Part shown: positions 1 through 5,822 of the stretch, piece by piece
Position numbering within the stretch: position 1 is the first letter of the stretch
Layout of the letters: each line of letters begins with the position of its first letter
Assembly: GCA_016763115.1 (NCBI GenBank)
Contig: JAESUL010000325.1
Location: forward strand, 1-10,817
Reading direction: 5' to 3'
Length of the DNA: 10,817 bases
Source: Phycisphaerales bacterium
Lineage (GTDB): Bacteria; Planctomycetota; Phycisphaerae; Phycisphaerales; UBA1924
Program-made: the position numbers and the translations under genes
Notes under the pieces: generated by a model
Seen by the model: the letters and a program-made list of their open reading frames with translations, nothing else
What the model was told of the DNA's origin: nothing
Database searches by the model: none

Positions 1-901
1 CTGCCAGATCGCACTCATCGGGCTCCCCGATGACACCGGCGTGAAACTCAACAACGGACGCCCCGGCGCCAAAGAAGGACCCGCCGCCTTCCGCAAGGCC
101 CTTGCAAAATACGGCGTCGCCCAACCGAGCGGATGGGACTGGCCGACGGTCTTTGACGCGGGCGATGTTGATGTTGTACCCGGCGATCTGCACGAAACAC
201 ATCGGCGTGTCACCCAAGCGGTGAAATCGCTACTCGATCTCGGGCTCCTCCCCATCGGGATCGGTGGCGGGCACGATCTCACCTTCCCCTTCGTTCGCGC
301 GGTCAGCGACCACTTCGGCCCGCTCGAGGGCATGTACTTCGACGCCCACCTTGATGTCCGCGAGACCGACGGCTCGGGAATGCCATTTCGCAAACTACTC
401 GAAACCGGTGCCGCACAATCGCTGCGTGTCCACGGGCTGGATTTCAACTCCAATACGCGCGAACATGTCAAATGGTTTACCGATCAGCCCAACTGCCACA
501 TATCAGAGTTCGATGACCCAGAAGACTACTACTTCTCGCAGATAGAAGTGTGCGCCCAACCAAGATCGCCCAGCCCCATCATGAGCGCACCCCCAAACCC
601 CTTGATGGATGGATACTGGCCCGATTCTGACGCTTTCGTTTCGCTTGATCTTGATGTCATCGACCAGGCCCATGCACCGGGGGTAAGCGCACACAACGCA
701 TGCGGGTGGACTCCGAAGCAAACCGAAGAGTGGATTCGTGTCGCCGGCCGCTGCCCGAACACACGCTGCTTTGATATCATGGAACTCTCTCCTCCACATG
801 ACCGCGATGACCGAACCGCAAGGATCGCCGCCCGGATGTTCCTCGCATTCTTGCAAGGTTATTCACAGCGAGACATACCCTGGGACGATGAAAATGCCTG
901 A
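1..901 (+). CDS. hutG: Formimidoylglutamase, arginase/agmatinase superfamily (5' truncated)
   Basis: The reading frame is open from base 2, so the gene starts before the window. The GTG at 41 is internal, because the codons before it read IALIGLPDDTG, a normal N-terminal strand of this superfamily. Numbered from that GTG, the Mn-binding motifs are all present: GGGHD (His78), DAHLD (Asp101, His103, Asp105) and SLDLDVID (Asp203, Asp205), in a ureohydrolase fold of normal length. The family hydrolyses guanidino or formimino groups at a binuclear Mn centre. The gene overlaps a hutI-like gene, so the likely reaction is N-formimino-L-glutamate to L-glutamate plus formamide, the last step of cytoplasmic histidine degradation. 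Sequence alone does not exclude agmatinase or arginase; the hut context decides it. The superfamily call is very secure, the substrate moderately so. Confidence 0.85.
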   Translation, partial: CQIALIGLPDDTGVKLNNGRPGAKEGPAAFRKALAKYGVAQPSGWDWPTVFDAGDVDVVPGDLHETHRRVTQAVKSLLDLGLLPIGIGGGHDLTFPFVRAVSDHFGPLEGMYFDAHLDVRETDGSGMPFRKLLETGAAQSLRVHGLDFNSNTREHVKWFTDQPNCHISEFDDPEDYYFSQIEVCAQPRSPSPIMSAPPNPLMDGYWPDSDAFVSLDLDVIDQAHAPGVSAHNACGWTPKQTEEWIRVAGRCPNTRCFDIMELSPPHDRDDRTARIAARMFLAFLQGYSQRDIPWDDENA

Positions 902-2123
902 ATCTTCAACCGCCATCATCAACGCCCGGATCCTCACGCTCGCCAATGGAAATCTACCAAGACGGGGCGAGCAAATGAGCTCGCTCTCACCGATTGAATC
1001 CGGAACGGTGCTCATTCGTGATGGTCGAATCGCACAAGTCGGCACCACTGTCGAAACACCAGCCGATGCCCACATCATCGACGCCAAAGGGCGCGTGGTG
1101 ATGCCCGCGTTTGTTGATTGTCACACCCACGCTTGCTGGGCCGGCGATCGGTTGGATGAATGGGAACAAAAACAATCCGGCGCGACCTACCTCGATATTC
1201 TCAAAGCCGGTGGCGGGATCATGTCCACCGTCCGAGCGGTTCGTGATGCCAGTGTAGAACAGTTGACCGAGCAACTGCTCCAACGCCTCGATATCATGCT
1301 CCGCGAAGGCACGACGAGTTGTGAGATCAAATCCGGATACGGGCTGAGCACCAAAGACGAACTCAAGATGCTCGATGCGATTCATCGGGCAAGCAAATCA
1401 TGGGTTGGGCGGATATCGGCGACCGCGTGCATCGGGCACGCCATCGACCCCGATGTGCCCCACTTTGTTGATCTGGTCATCAACGAGACCCTCCCCGCTG
1501 TTCACGAAAAATATCCAGGCATCACTATTGATGCCTACACCGAGGACGGCGCATGGAGTGTCGATGAAACCATCCGTCTCTTTGAACGCGCCAAAGAGCT
1601 CGGGCACCCGCTGCGAATCCACGCCGACCAGTTCAATACACTCGGCATGGTCGAGGCCGCGATCGAACTGGGTGCATTGAGCGTTGATCACCTTGAAGCA
1701 ACGAAACCCGAATCACTCGCCCGACTCGCACAATCAGAGACCATCGGTGTGATGCTGCCGTGCTCGGGGTTCCATGTGGATGCTCGGTACGCCGACGGGC
1801 GTGGGTTCATCGATGCAGGCGGCGCATTGGCGATCGCCACCAACGCCAATCCGGGCTCGGCTCCGTGTTTCTCGATGCCGATGAGCATCGCGCTCGCGGT
1901 CCGCAATCTCGGCATCACCGCAGCAGAAGCCATCAATGCATCAACAGTGAACGGCGCACATCTGCTCGGTTTCGACGATCTTGGAACGACTGCGGTCGGC
2001 CAACAAGCCAACCTCATCATCCTCCGCCACCGCGATGAACGCCAGCTCGGCTACGAGTTCGGCGGGCGACATGTGGACCAGGTCATTTGCAACGGAAAAA
2101 TCGTCTTCAACGCCCACGCCTAG
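888..2123 (+). CDS. hutI: Imidazolonepropionase, divergent (amidohydrolase superfamily)
   Basis: This 411-residue protein has the usual HutI length. HutI opens the imidazolone ring of 4-imidazolone-5-propanoate to give N-formimino-L-glutamate, the substrate of HutG encoded just upstream. Visible motifs are DCHTHACWAGDR (metal ligands His79 and His81), GTTSCEIKSGYGL (about 141-153), RIHADQF (His245), SVDHLEAT (His268) and the C-terminal QANLIIL and YEFGG blocks. The ATG at 888 lies inside hutG and overlaps its TGA; a second ATG at 894 is equally possible. No strong Shine-Dalgarno site is visible, so translation is probably coupled to hutG. The frame is open upstream to 738, but that part only shadows hutG. 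One oddity is ATNANPG at 317-323, where the family normally has Asp before xNPG; residue 319 is Asn. A divergent imidazolonepropionase is likely, but a related amidohydrolase activity is possible. Confidence 0.85.
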   Translation: MKMPESSTAIINARILTLANGNLPRRGEQMSSLSPIESGTVLIRDGRIAQVGTTVETPADAHIIDAKGRVVMPAFVDCHTHACWAGDRLDEWEQKQSGATYLDILKAGGGIMSTVRAVRDASVEQLTEQLLQRLDIMLREGTTSCEIKSGYGLSTKDELKMLDAIHRASKSWVGRISATACIGHAIDPDVPHFVDLVINETLPAVHEKYPGITIDAYTEDGAWSVDETIRLFERAKELGHPLRIHADQFNTLGMVEAAIELGALSVDHLEATKPESLARLAQSETIGVMLPCSGFHVDARYADGRGFIDAGGALAIATNANPGSAPCFSMPMSIALAVRNLGITAAEAINASTVNGAHLLGFDDLGTTAVGQQANLIILRHRDERQLGYEFGGRHVDQVICNGKIVFNAHA

Positions 2124-2701
2124 CGAATCTTGGACGCCATATCGAGCACCGCCTGCCCAACACCCTTGGCCAGCCCCGCGGTTCGCTCGTCCTTGAGATT
2201 TCCATCGTCATCAAAGGCGCCATGGGCCGTCCCGAGTGCAAACTCGGTTGGTACCACAACAACATGAAGCTGGGTCAGCACCTGGCGGACATGGCGCAGC
2301 CCACGCAACCCACCAATGGCGCCCGGTGAAGCCGCGAGCAATCCACCGACCTTGCCCTTGAAGCACGCAAGCGATTCCTCGCCCTCGCGTGGGCGTGATG
2401 CCCAATCGATCGCGTTTTTGAGGGCACCCGAGAACGAGCCGTTGTATTCTGGTGATGCGATCAAGATCGCGTCGCAAGCAATCAGGCTTTTTTTCAGATC
2501 CAGAGCCGACTGGGGAAACGCCTCGGCTTCGAGGTCCTCGTCGAACATCGGGAGATCAAGATCAGAGAGCGAGACGATGTTAATCTCGGCTCCGCCTGTG
2601 CTTTTCATATCGTTGGCGACATACCGCGCAAGCAAGGTGTTGAACGAGCCCTTGCGGAGGCTCCCAGAAATGACAGCGATACGAATCGGTTTTTCAGACA
2701 T
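2120..2701 (-). CDS. NADPH-dependent FMN reductase-family flavoprotein
   Basis: The 193-residue protein has a flavodoxin-like fold of the NAD(P)H-dependent FMN/quinone/chromate reductase family. The N-terminal GSLRKGSFN (13-21) is the FMN-phosphate loop. The signature SPEYNGSFSGALKNAIDW (83-100) is the segment that lies against the isoalloxazine ring. Members are soluble and reduce FMN, quinones, azo dyes or chromate; the substrate cannot be read from sequence. The start at 2701 was chosen because a GGGAG site (2709-2713) lies 7 nt upstream and the family N-terminus begins there. The longer frame to 2851 runs through a terminator hairpin and is not used. The gene converges on hutI, and the two stop codons share CTAG at 2120-2123. 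No terminator follows it other than sequence inside hutI. Confidence 0.88.
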   Translation of the reverse strand: MSEKPIRIAVISGSLRKGSFNTLLARYVANDMKSTGGAEINIVSLSDLDLPMFDEDLEAEAFPQSALDLKKSLIACDAILIASPEYNGSFSGALKNAIDWASRPREGEESLACFKGKVGGLLAASPGAIGGLRGLRHVRQVLTQLHVVVVPTEFALGTAHGAFDDDGNLKDERTAGLAKGVGQAVLDMASKIR

Positions 2702-2708
2702 GATTGTT

Positions 2709-2713
2709 CTCCC
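2709..2713 (-). promoter_or_regulatory. Ribosome-binding site that fixes the FMN reductase start
   Basis: On the - strand this reads GGGAG, followed by 7 nt and then the ATG at 2701. It selects 2701 over the upstream in-frame start at 2851, which would carry the terminator hairpin in its coding sequence. Confidence 0.6.
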
Positions 2714-2769
2714 AAGTGGTCCACCGATGATACCCCTACATTGTCCGATTCTTCCAATACAGATCACAT

Positions 2770-2803
2770 GAAAAATGCCCGATCTCGGTAAGAAATCGGG
2801 CAT
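2770..2803 (-). terminator. Intrinsic terminator of the secreted-protein gene
   Basis: A 9-bp perfect stem, ATGCCCGAT (2775-2783) with ATCGGGCAT (2795-2803), encloses an 11-nt loop. In the - strand transcript the second arm ends in CAT and runs into a U tract (UUUUU shared with the stem end). It begins about 30 nt after the stop of the gene ending at 2833. It should separate that transcript from the FMN reductase gene downstream. Confidence 0.8.
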
Positions 2804-2832
2804 GGAGATTTGAGGTTGTTCAACGCAAGAGA

Positions 2833-3282
2833 TTACCGGTGGTACCCCCACTGGCGAACACGCCGTGGAGCATGCCGACGACCGCGATGCCGGGGTCGGT
2901 ACGATGGTGCGTACCGGTGGTCATAGGTGAAACTGACCGAATCGTACCCCCAACGCATCTGAAGCGAATACCCATCGGCGTACCACCGAACCCGAGGGCG
3001 TGGGCAATCGGCGTAATCAACGACGACTCTCCCGTTGCGGGTATGGGCGTAGTACCCGGCCCGACGGAAAGCCCGTGCGATATTCGTGGCAATATGCCTG
3101 TCGGAGCGGATCCGCGTGGTGTATCCATCAATGGTGATCTCACCGGCGTAGGACGCTCGTTGCCCATAGGAAGAGTTGTTATGCCCTCTTCCGTACCCGT
3201 CCGATGCTTGGGCCGGGAGGGTAGAGATCCCAATCACGGCTGCCAGCAGGGTGGTCTTGAGAATGGTTGTATTCAGTTTCAT
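2833..3282 (-). CDS. Small secreted basic Tyr/Arg-rich protein of unknown function
   Basis: I do not recognise a family. The 149-residue protein opens with a clear Sec signal peptide: MKLNTTILK, a hydrophobic core, and LPAQA with likely cleavage after Ala26. The mature part has a Gly/Asn/Ser/Tyr-rich stretch (27-45). A compact segment around 46-92 (GEITIDGYTTRIRSD, NIARAFRRAGYYAHT, GRVVVDYADC) could be a small alpha/beta fold. A strongly basic tail rich in Arg, His and Tyr follows (about 115-149). There is one Cys in the mature protein, at DYADCPRP. The start is supported by an AAGGAG site (3290-3295) 7 nt upstream. Overlapping frames on the other strand lack a signal peptide and such a site. 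The charge suggests binding to an acidic surface such as nucleic acid or envelope polymer, but this is only inference. It is transcribed divergently from the TPR/sigma-like operon and has its own terminator. Confidence 0.75.
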   Translation of the reverse strand: MKLNTTILKTTLLAAVIGISTLPAQASDGYGRGHNNSSYGQRASYAGEITIDGYTTRIRSDRHIATNIARAFRRAGYYAHTRNGRVVVDYADCPRPRVRWYADGYSLQMRWGYDSVSFTYDHRYAPSYRPRHRGRRHAPRRVRQWGYHR

Positions 3283-3289
3283 ATCAGGG

Positions 3290-3295
3290 CTCCTT
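3290..3295 (-). promoter_or_regulatory. Strong ribosome-binding site of the secreted-protein gene
   Basis: It reads AAGGAG on the - strand, 7 nt before the ATG at 3282. It is the best Shine-Dalgarno site in the window and the main reason to prefer this strand over the long overlapping + strand frames. Confidence 0.7.
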
Positions 3296-3302
3296 TCGAG
3301 TT

Positions 3303-3321
3303 GGGCGAATCCATTCCGCCC
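3303..3321. promoter_or_regulatory. Imperfect hairpin in the leader of the secreted-protein gene
   Basis: GGGCG (3303-3307) pairs with CGCCC (3317-3321). AAT/ATT extends the stem past a one-base bulge. It lies a few bases upstream of the AAGGAG site on the - strand. It could be a 5' UTR structure or an operator; no function is established. Confidence 0.3.
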
Positions 3322-3392
3322 ATGTGCCTGTCGAAAGAAAACCGCTAAAAACTTGTCCTCACTGACTTATGAAGGGCGCAAAACCACCGTTA

Positions 3393-3431
3393 TTGGCCAA
3401 AATTGGTGATTGAGAAATGAATTTTGACCAA
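3393..3431. repeat. 12-bp AT-rich inverted repeat in a divergent intergenic region
   Basis: TTGGCCAAAATT (3393-3404) and AATTTTGACCAA (3420-3431) are inverted copies with one mismatch, separated by 15 nt. The repeat lies between the start codons at 3282 (-) and 3530 (+), in the most AT-rich part of the 247-bp gap. The centre-to-centre spacing is 27 bp, about two and a half helical turns. There is no U tract, so it is more likely a regulator-binding site than a terminator. The right arm contains TTGACC, which could serve as a -35 element, but I see no convincing -10 at normal spacing. Confidence 0.45.
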
Positions 3432-3529
3432 ATTCATGCTTTTGTGTCAGTAAATACCTCTGAGATCGGTTGAACTAATGATGCCCGCTTGCGAATAGAC
3501 AGACGGAGCAGCCTCGGAAAGGACACGCC

Positions 3530-4189
3530 ATGACGACTCGGCACACCACAACCATCATTACCGCCTCGACTCCATCGGAACTCTCCCCGATCGAATCCGC
3601 GATTATGGATGCCTGCAACACCCTCCACGAAGCCCACGAGTTGGGTGATCGTGCGATGGCTGGCGCCTCGACAATGCAGCTCTGGAAGCTCCTCGATCAG
3701 TACGACGCAACCGATGGCGAAAACCACCCCAACCCCGCATGGGCACGCCCCAATCAGCGAGCCCTTGCGCTCAGCGCGATGGGCCAAGTGGACAATGCGA
3801 TCCAGGCCGAGCTCGCTGCCCTCAAATACGCCGACACCCCCCGCCGACTCGAAATATCGCTGGGCAATCTCAGCGACCGATGCCTGCGCTTGGGTGAACC
3901 GGACCGCGCGGTGCAGTTCTTCCTCGAAGCCTACCAAGCCAATCCAAACTCGGTCCCCGTGCTGATCACCGGTGCCCTCGCGCTGCACGCAGCAGGGATG
4001 ATCGAGCAGGCCAACATGATTTGTGAATCACTGCTTTCTTCGCCGGGGATCTTGTCACCCGGAGCCGAGCTCGCGGCGTACCTCGAATGCGACCAACGAA
4101 CCCGTGCAATTGCCCAAGAGATCCCCGCGCTCGGCGAGCTCTTTCGACGCTGGGAAACCCTCAAAGCCAAGATCGGGGGACAATCATGA
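3530..4189 (+). CDS. TPR-like helical protein upstream of a sigma-like gene
   Basis: The 219-residue protein is predicted soluble, with no signal peptide or membrane segment. It is rich in Ala and Leu helices with TPR-like pairs. RALALSAMGQVDNAIQAEL (about 77-95) and GNLSDRCLRLGEPDRAVQFF (about 112-131) show the small-residue/Gly and A-I/A-V spacing of tetratricopeptide repeats. A third, weaker unit sits near 141-170. The segment AYQANPNSVPV is typical of a TPR boundary. The start is supported by GGAAAGGA (3516-3523), 6 nt before the ATG. The last codons overlap the next gene as ATGA (4186-4189), so the two are probably translationally coupled and may interact. TPR proteins are scaffolds for protein partners; the partner here is inferred to be the sigma-like protein. 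I cannot name a known family. Confidence 0.75.
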   Translation: MTTRHTTTIITASTPSELSPIESAIMDACNTLHEAHELGDRAMAGASTMQLWKLLDQYDATDGENHPNPAWARPNQRALALSAMGQVDNAIQAELAALKYADTPRRLEISLGNLSDRCLRLGEPDRAVQFFLEAYQANPNSVPVLITGALALHAAGMIEQANMICESLLSSPGILSPGAELAAYLECDQRTRAIAQEIPALGELFRRWETLKAKIGGQS

Positions 4190-5004
4190 AACCCACTCAG
4201 CACGACACATTCTGGATGCTCTACGAACAGAAGGTCCGCCAGCCCATCGAACGCGCCTGCCGATCGGCATCACGCAAACGCACCGATTCGTCGATGGATG
4301 TCGATGACATGATCGCCTGGATCGACACCCGCGTCTGGCGGATGCTCCAGACTGATGCCTATCCAACCTTCCACGATGATCCAACACCCGAGCAGGCCAT
4401 CCAACGCCTCGTCGATCATTGCACCACCCTCGCCCGCTGGTCCTACCTTGCGCTTTGTAGAAAGCATTTCCGTAGGCTCAACCAGCGAACCGAATACCTC
4501 GGCGGCATGTCCCGAGCCGAGCGTCTCTCGATGGTTTCGTCCAATGACACCAAGATCGAAGGGCGTGAAGAACTCGCTGCGGCTCTTGGTTCACTGCGTA
4601 AGTCATTGAGTGACAAAGAGAAACAAAAAATGGCCGCTTCATATATCCACAAAGAGGATCGCCATCGCGTGGCTCTGGTTCTGGGTGCGACGAGCCGTCA
4701 AGACGATCGCGCGATCTCCCAGACTCTCTCAGGCGTGGTCAAAGAGAACACCGTCCAGCAGATGCGATCGCGCTCGCGGAAACGGGCTTTGGAAATCCTC
4801 AACGGTGCATCCAAACTCCCGCTCTATGGCATCATCGCCTTCCTCGGACTCCTCGTTTCCGTCTCGGCAACCCCTGCCCAGGCAGGCGAGCAAACCGGGG
4901 GTCGCAAGGGCTCACGCTCGATAGAGATCGACCAAACAATCGTGAGCATCAATCAAGCCATCATCCCCGGCGAGCAAACCGGCGGCCGCGGACCAAAACG
5001 CTAA
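4186..5004 (+). CDS. ECF-sigma-like protein with C-terminal membrane segment and repeat tail
   Basis: The 272-residue protein starts at ATG 4186 inside the ATGA overlap. The frame is open upstream to 4087, but that part shadows the TPR gene. Residues 37-54 (MDVDDMIAWIDTRVWRML) resemble sigma region 2. Residues 135-205 resemble region 4, ending in AISQTLSGVVKENTVQQMRS and RSRKRALEIL like the helix-turn-helix of ECF factors, though with an insertion. A hydrophobic stretch at 211-228 then ends in SATPAQA (227-233), which looks like a signal-peptidase site. The 39-residue tail after it carries GEQTGGR twice (234-240 and 262-268). Basic residues before the hydrophobic segment favour a cytoplasmic N-terminus and an exported tail. 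A sigma-like regulator tethered to, or released from, the membrane is inferred. Without a profile search the sigma assignment is moderate. An internal start at Met193 (4762) giving a short secreted peptide is an unlikely alternative. Confidence 0.6.
   Translation: MKPTQHDTFWMLYEQKVRQPIERACRSASRKRTDSSMDVDDMIAWIDTRVWRMLQTDAYPTFHDDPTPEQAIQRLVDHCTTLARWSYLALCRKHFRRLNQRTEYLGGMSRAERLSMVSSNDTKIEGREELAAALGSLRKSLSDKEKQKMAASYIHKEDRHRVALVLGATSRQDDRAISQTLSGVVKENTVQQMRSRSRKRALEILNGASKLPLYGIIAFLGLLVSVSATPAQAGEQTGGRKGSRSIEIDQTIVSINQAIIPGEQTGGRGPKR
4885..4982 (+). repeat. Duplicated 14-bp motif coding GEQTGG in the sigma-like tail
   Basis: GGCGAGCAAACCGG occurs identically at 4885-4898 and 4969-4982, 84 bp apart, in the same reading frame. 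The encoded motif GEQTGGR therefore repeats with a 28-residue period, once right after the predicted membrane segment and once near the C-terminus. Confidence 0.75.
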
Positions 5005-5033
5005 AGAGCCGAAAAGAAAATCAAACAATTCAG

Positions 5034-5071
5034 ACCCGCATGGAATAGTTTCATCCATCGCGGGTTCTTTT
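5034..5071 (+). terminator. Intrinsic terminator of the TPR/sigma-like operon
   Basis: ACCCGC-ATGGA (5034-5044) pairs with TCCAT-C-GCGGGT (5054-5065). This gives 11 bp with one bulged C and a 9-nt loop, followed by a T-rich run (TTCTTTT). It lies 30 nt after the TAA at 5002-5004. The run ends only a few bases before the ATG at 5076, so the hairpin also sits where the leader of the next gene should be. Confidence 0.7.
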
Positions 5072-5075
5072 CTGT

Positions 5076-5747
5076 ATGAACACCCGCTCAGCGATCATCG
5101 GAACAGCACTCATCGGCGTGCTTACAGCAACCGGCGTCGTCTCGGCCAACACCGAGCCAGAAACTACTGAATCTAGTACGGAATCAACTGTGCGTGAAAC
5201 TCCCTATCAACTCGGAGAGAAACTCCCCAACATCACCCTGCCCGGTCTGAGCCGAGACGGGAAAGATGTTGAGGTTTCCTTGGACGCGATGCTCGCTGAC
5301 GGCCCCGTGATCGTGACATTCTTCCGGGGATCATGGTGCCCGTACTGCCGAGGCGAGCTGCGTGCAATCGAGGCACGCCTTGAAAAGATCGAAGCACTCG
5401 GCGCATCGGTCCTCGCGATTTCGCCCGAGAAACCATCGGAAACAATCAAACTCGAAGAGAAACTCGACATCGGGTTTACTCTTGCGACCGACGCCGACAA
5501 CCAGATCGCTCGCCAACTCGGGCTTCTGTTTGTCATGTCCGAAGAGATGATCGAGAAGTACCACCAGTACAACCTCGATGTTCCCAAGAGCAACGGCACG
5601 AAAACTTGGGAACTCCCCATCCCCGCGACCTACATCGTGGATACCGACCACACCATCCGCTATGTGTTTGATGATGTCGATTACTCCAAGCGTGCAGACT
5701 ACGACAAGGTGCTCAAAGTCCTCAAAGAAATACAGGGCGAGACCTGA
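5076..5747 (+). CDS. Exported AhpC/TSA-like redoxin with CPYC motif
   Basis: The 223-residue protein has an N-terminal Sec signal peptide (NTRSAIIG, hydrophobic core, VVSA with cleavage likely after Ala24). A Glu/Thr/Ser-rich linker follows (25-40), then a thioredoxin-fold domain. Its core is TFFRGSWCPYCRGELRAI (81-98), with Cys88 and Cys91 in the position of the peroxidatic site in peroxiredoxin-like AhpC/TSA proteins. LAISPEKPSET and the cis-Pro region PATYIVDTD fit the same fold. It probably acts outside the cytoplasmic membrane as a thiol peroxidase or disulfide oxidoreductase; the CxxC favours a thioredoxin-like cycle. It appears to be a single-gene unit with a strong terminator after it. 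No Shine-Dalgarno site precedes the ATG, and a terminator hairpin ends just upstream. An in-frame stop at 5046 excludes a longer version. Confidence 0.82.
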   Translation: MNTRSAIIGTALIGVLTATGVVSANTEPETTESSTESTVRETPYQLGEKLPNITLPGLSRDGKDVEVSLDAMLADGPVIVTFFRGSWCPYCRGELRAIEARLEKIEALGASVLAISPEKPSETIKLEEKLDIGFTLATDADNQIARQLGLLFVMSEEMIEKYHQYNLDVPKSNGTKTWELPIPATYIVDTDHTIRYVFDDVDYSKRADYDKVLKVLKEIQGET

Positions 5748-5779
5748 GTTCCGCCGCCCAATACCAAGCCCCCCTCTTC

Positions 5780-5822
5780 GGCGGGTACAGCATCATTGTG
5801 ATCTGTGCCCGCCCTTTTTTTT
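5780..5822 (+). terminator. Strong intrinsic terminator of the redoxin gene
   Basis: GGCGGGTACAG (5780-5790) pairs with CTGTGCCCGCC (5803-5813) over 11 bp including one G-U. ATCA/TGAT can extend it inside the loop. One C and then eight T (5815-5822) follow. On the - strand the hairpin directly follows the hrpA stop codon but has no U tract, so it works mainly for the + strand. Confidence 0.88.

Noticed and set aside
738..887. An upstream extension of the hutI frame to an ATG at 738
   Set aside because: It would overlap hutG by more than 160 bp, and the extra residues do not resemble HutI. The family-length protein starts at 888 or 894.
2702..2851. A longer FMN reductase frame starting at 2851
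   Set aside because: It runs through the terminator hairpin and even overlaps the upstream gene. The ribosome-binding site and the family N-terminus support 2701.
2839..3348. A 169-codon + strand frame over the secreted-protein gene
   Set aside because: It has a Pro/Gly/Val-rich low-quality translation and no ribosome-binding site. The - strand frame has a signal peptide, a strong site and a terminator.
3470..3498. TTGAAC with GAATAG 17 bp downstream as a promoter of the TPR gene
   Set aside because: The downstream hexamer matches only two of six consensus positions. The GAAC-like upstream box could suit an ECF promoter, but I cannot support it from one site.
3434..3988. A 184-codon - strand frame opposite the TPR gene
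   Set aside because: It is a shadow in GC-rich DNA. The + strand frame has a ribosome-binding site, TPR-like pattern and an ATGA overlap with the next gene.
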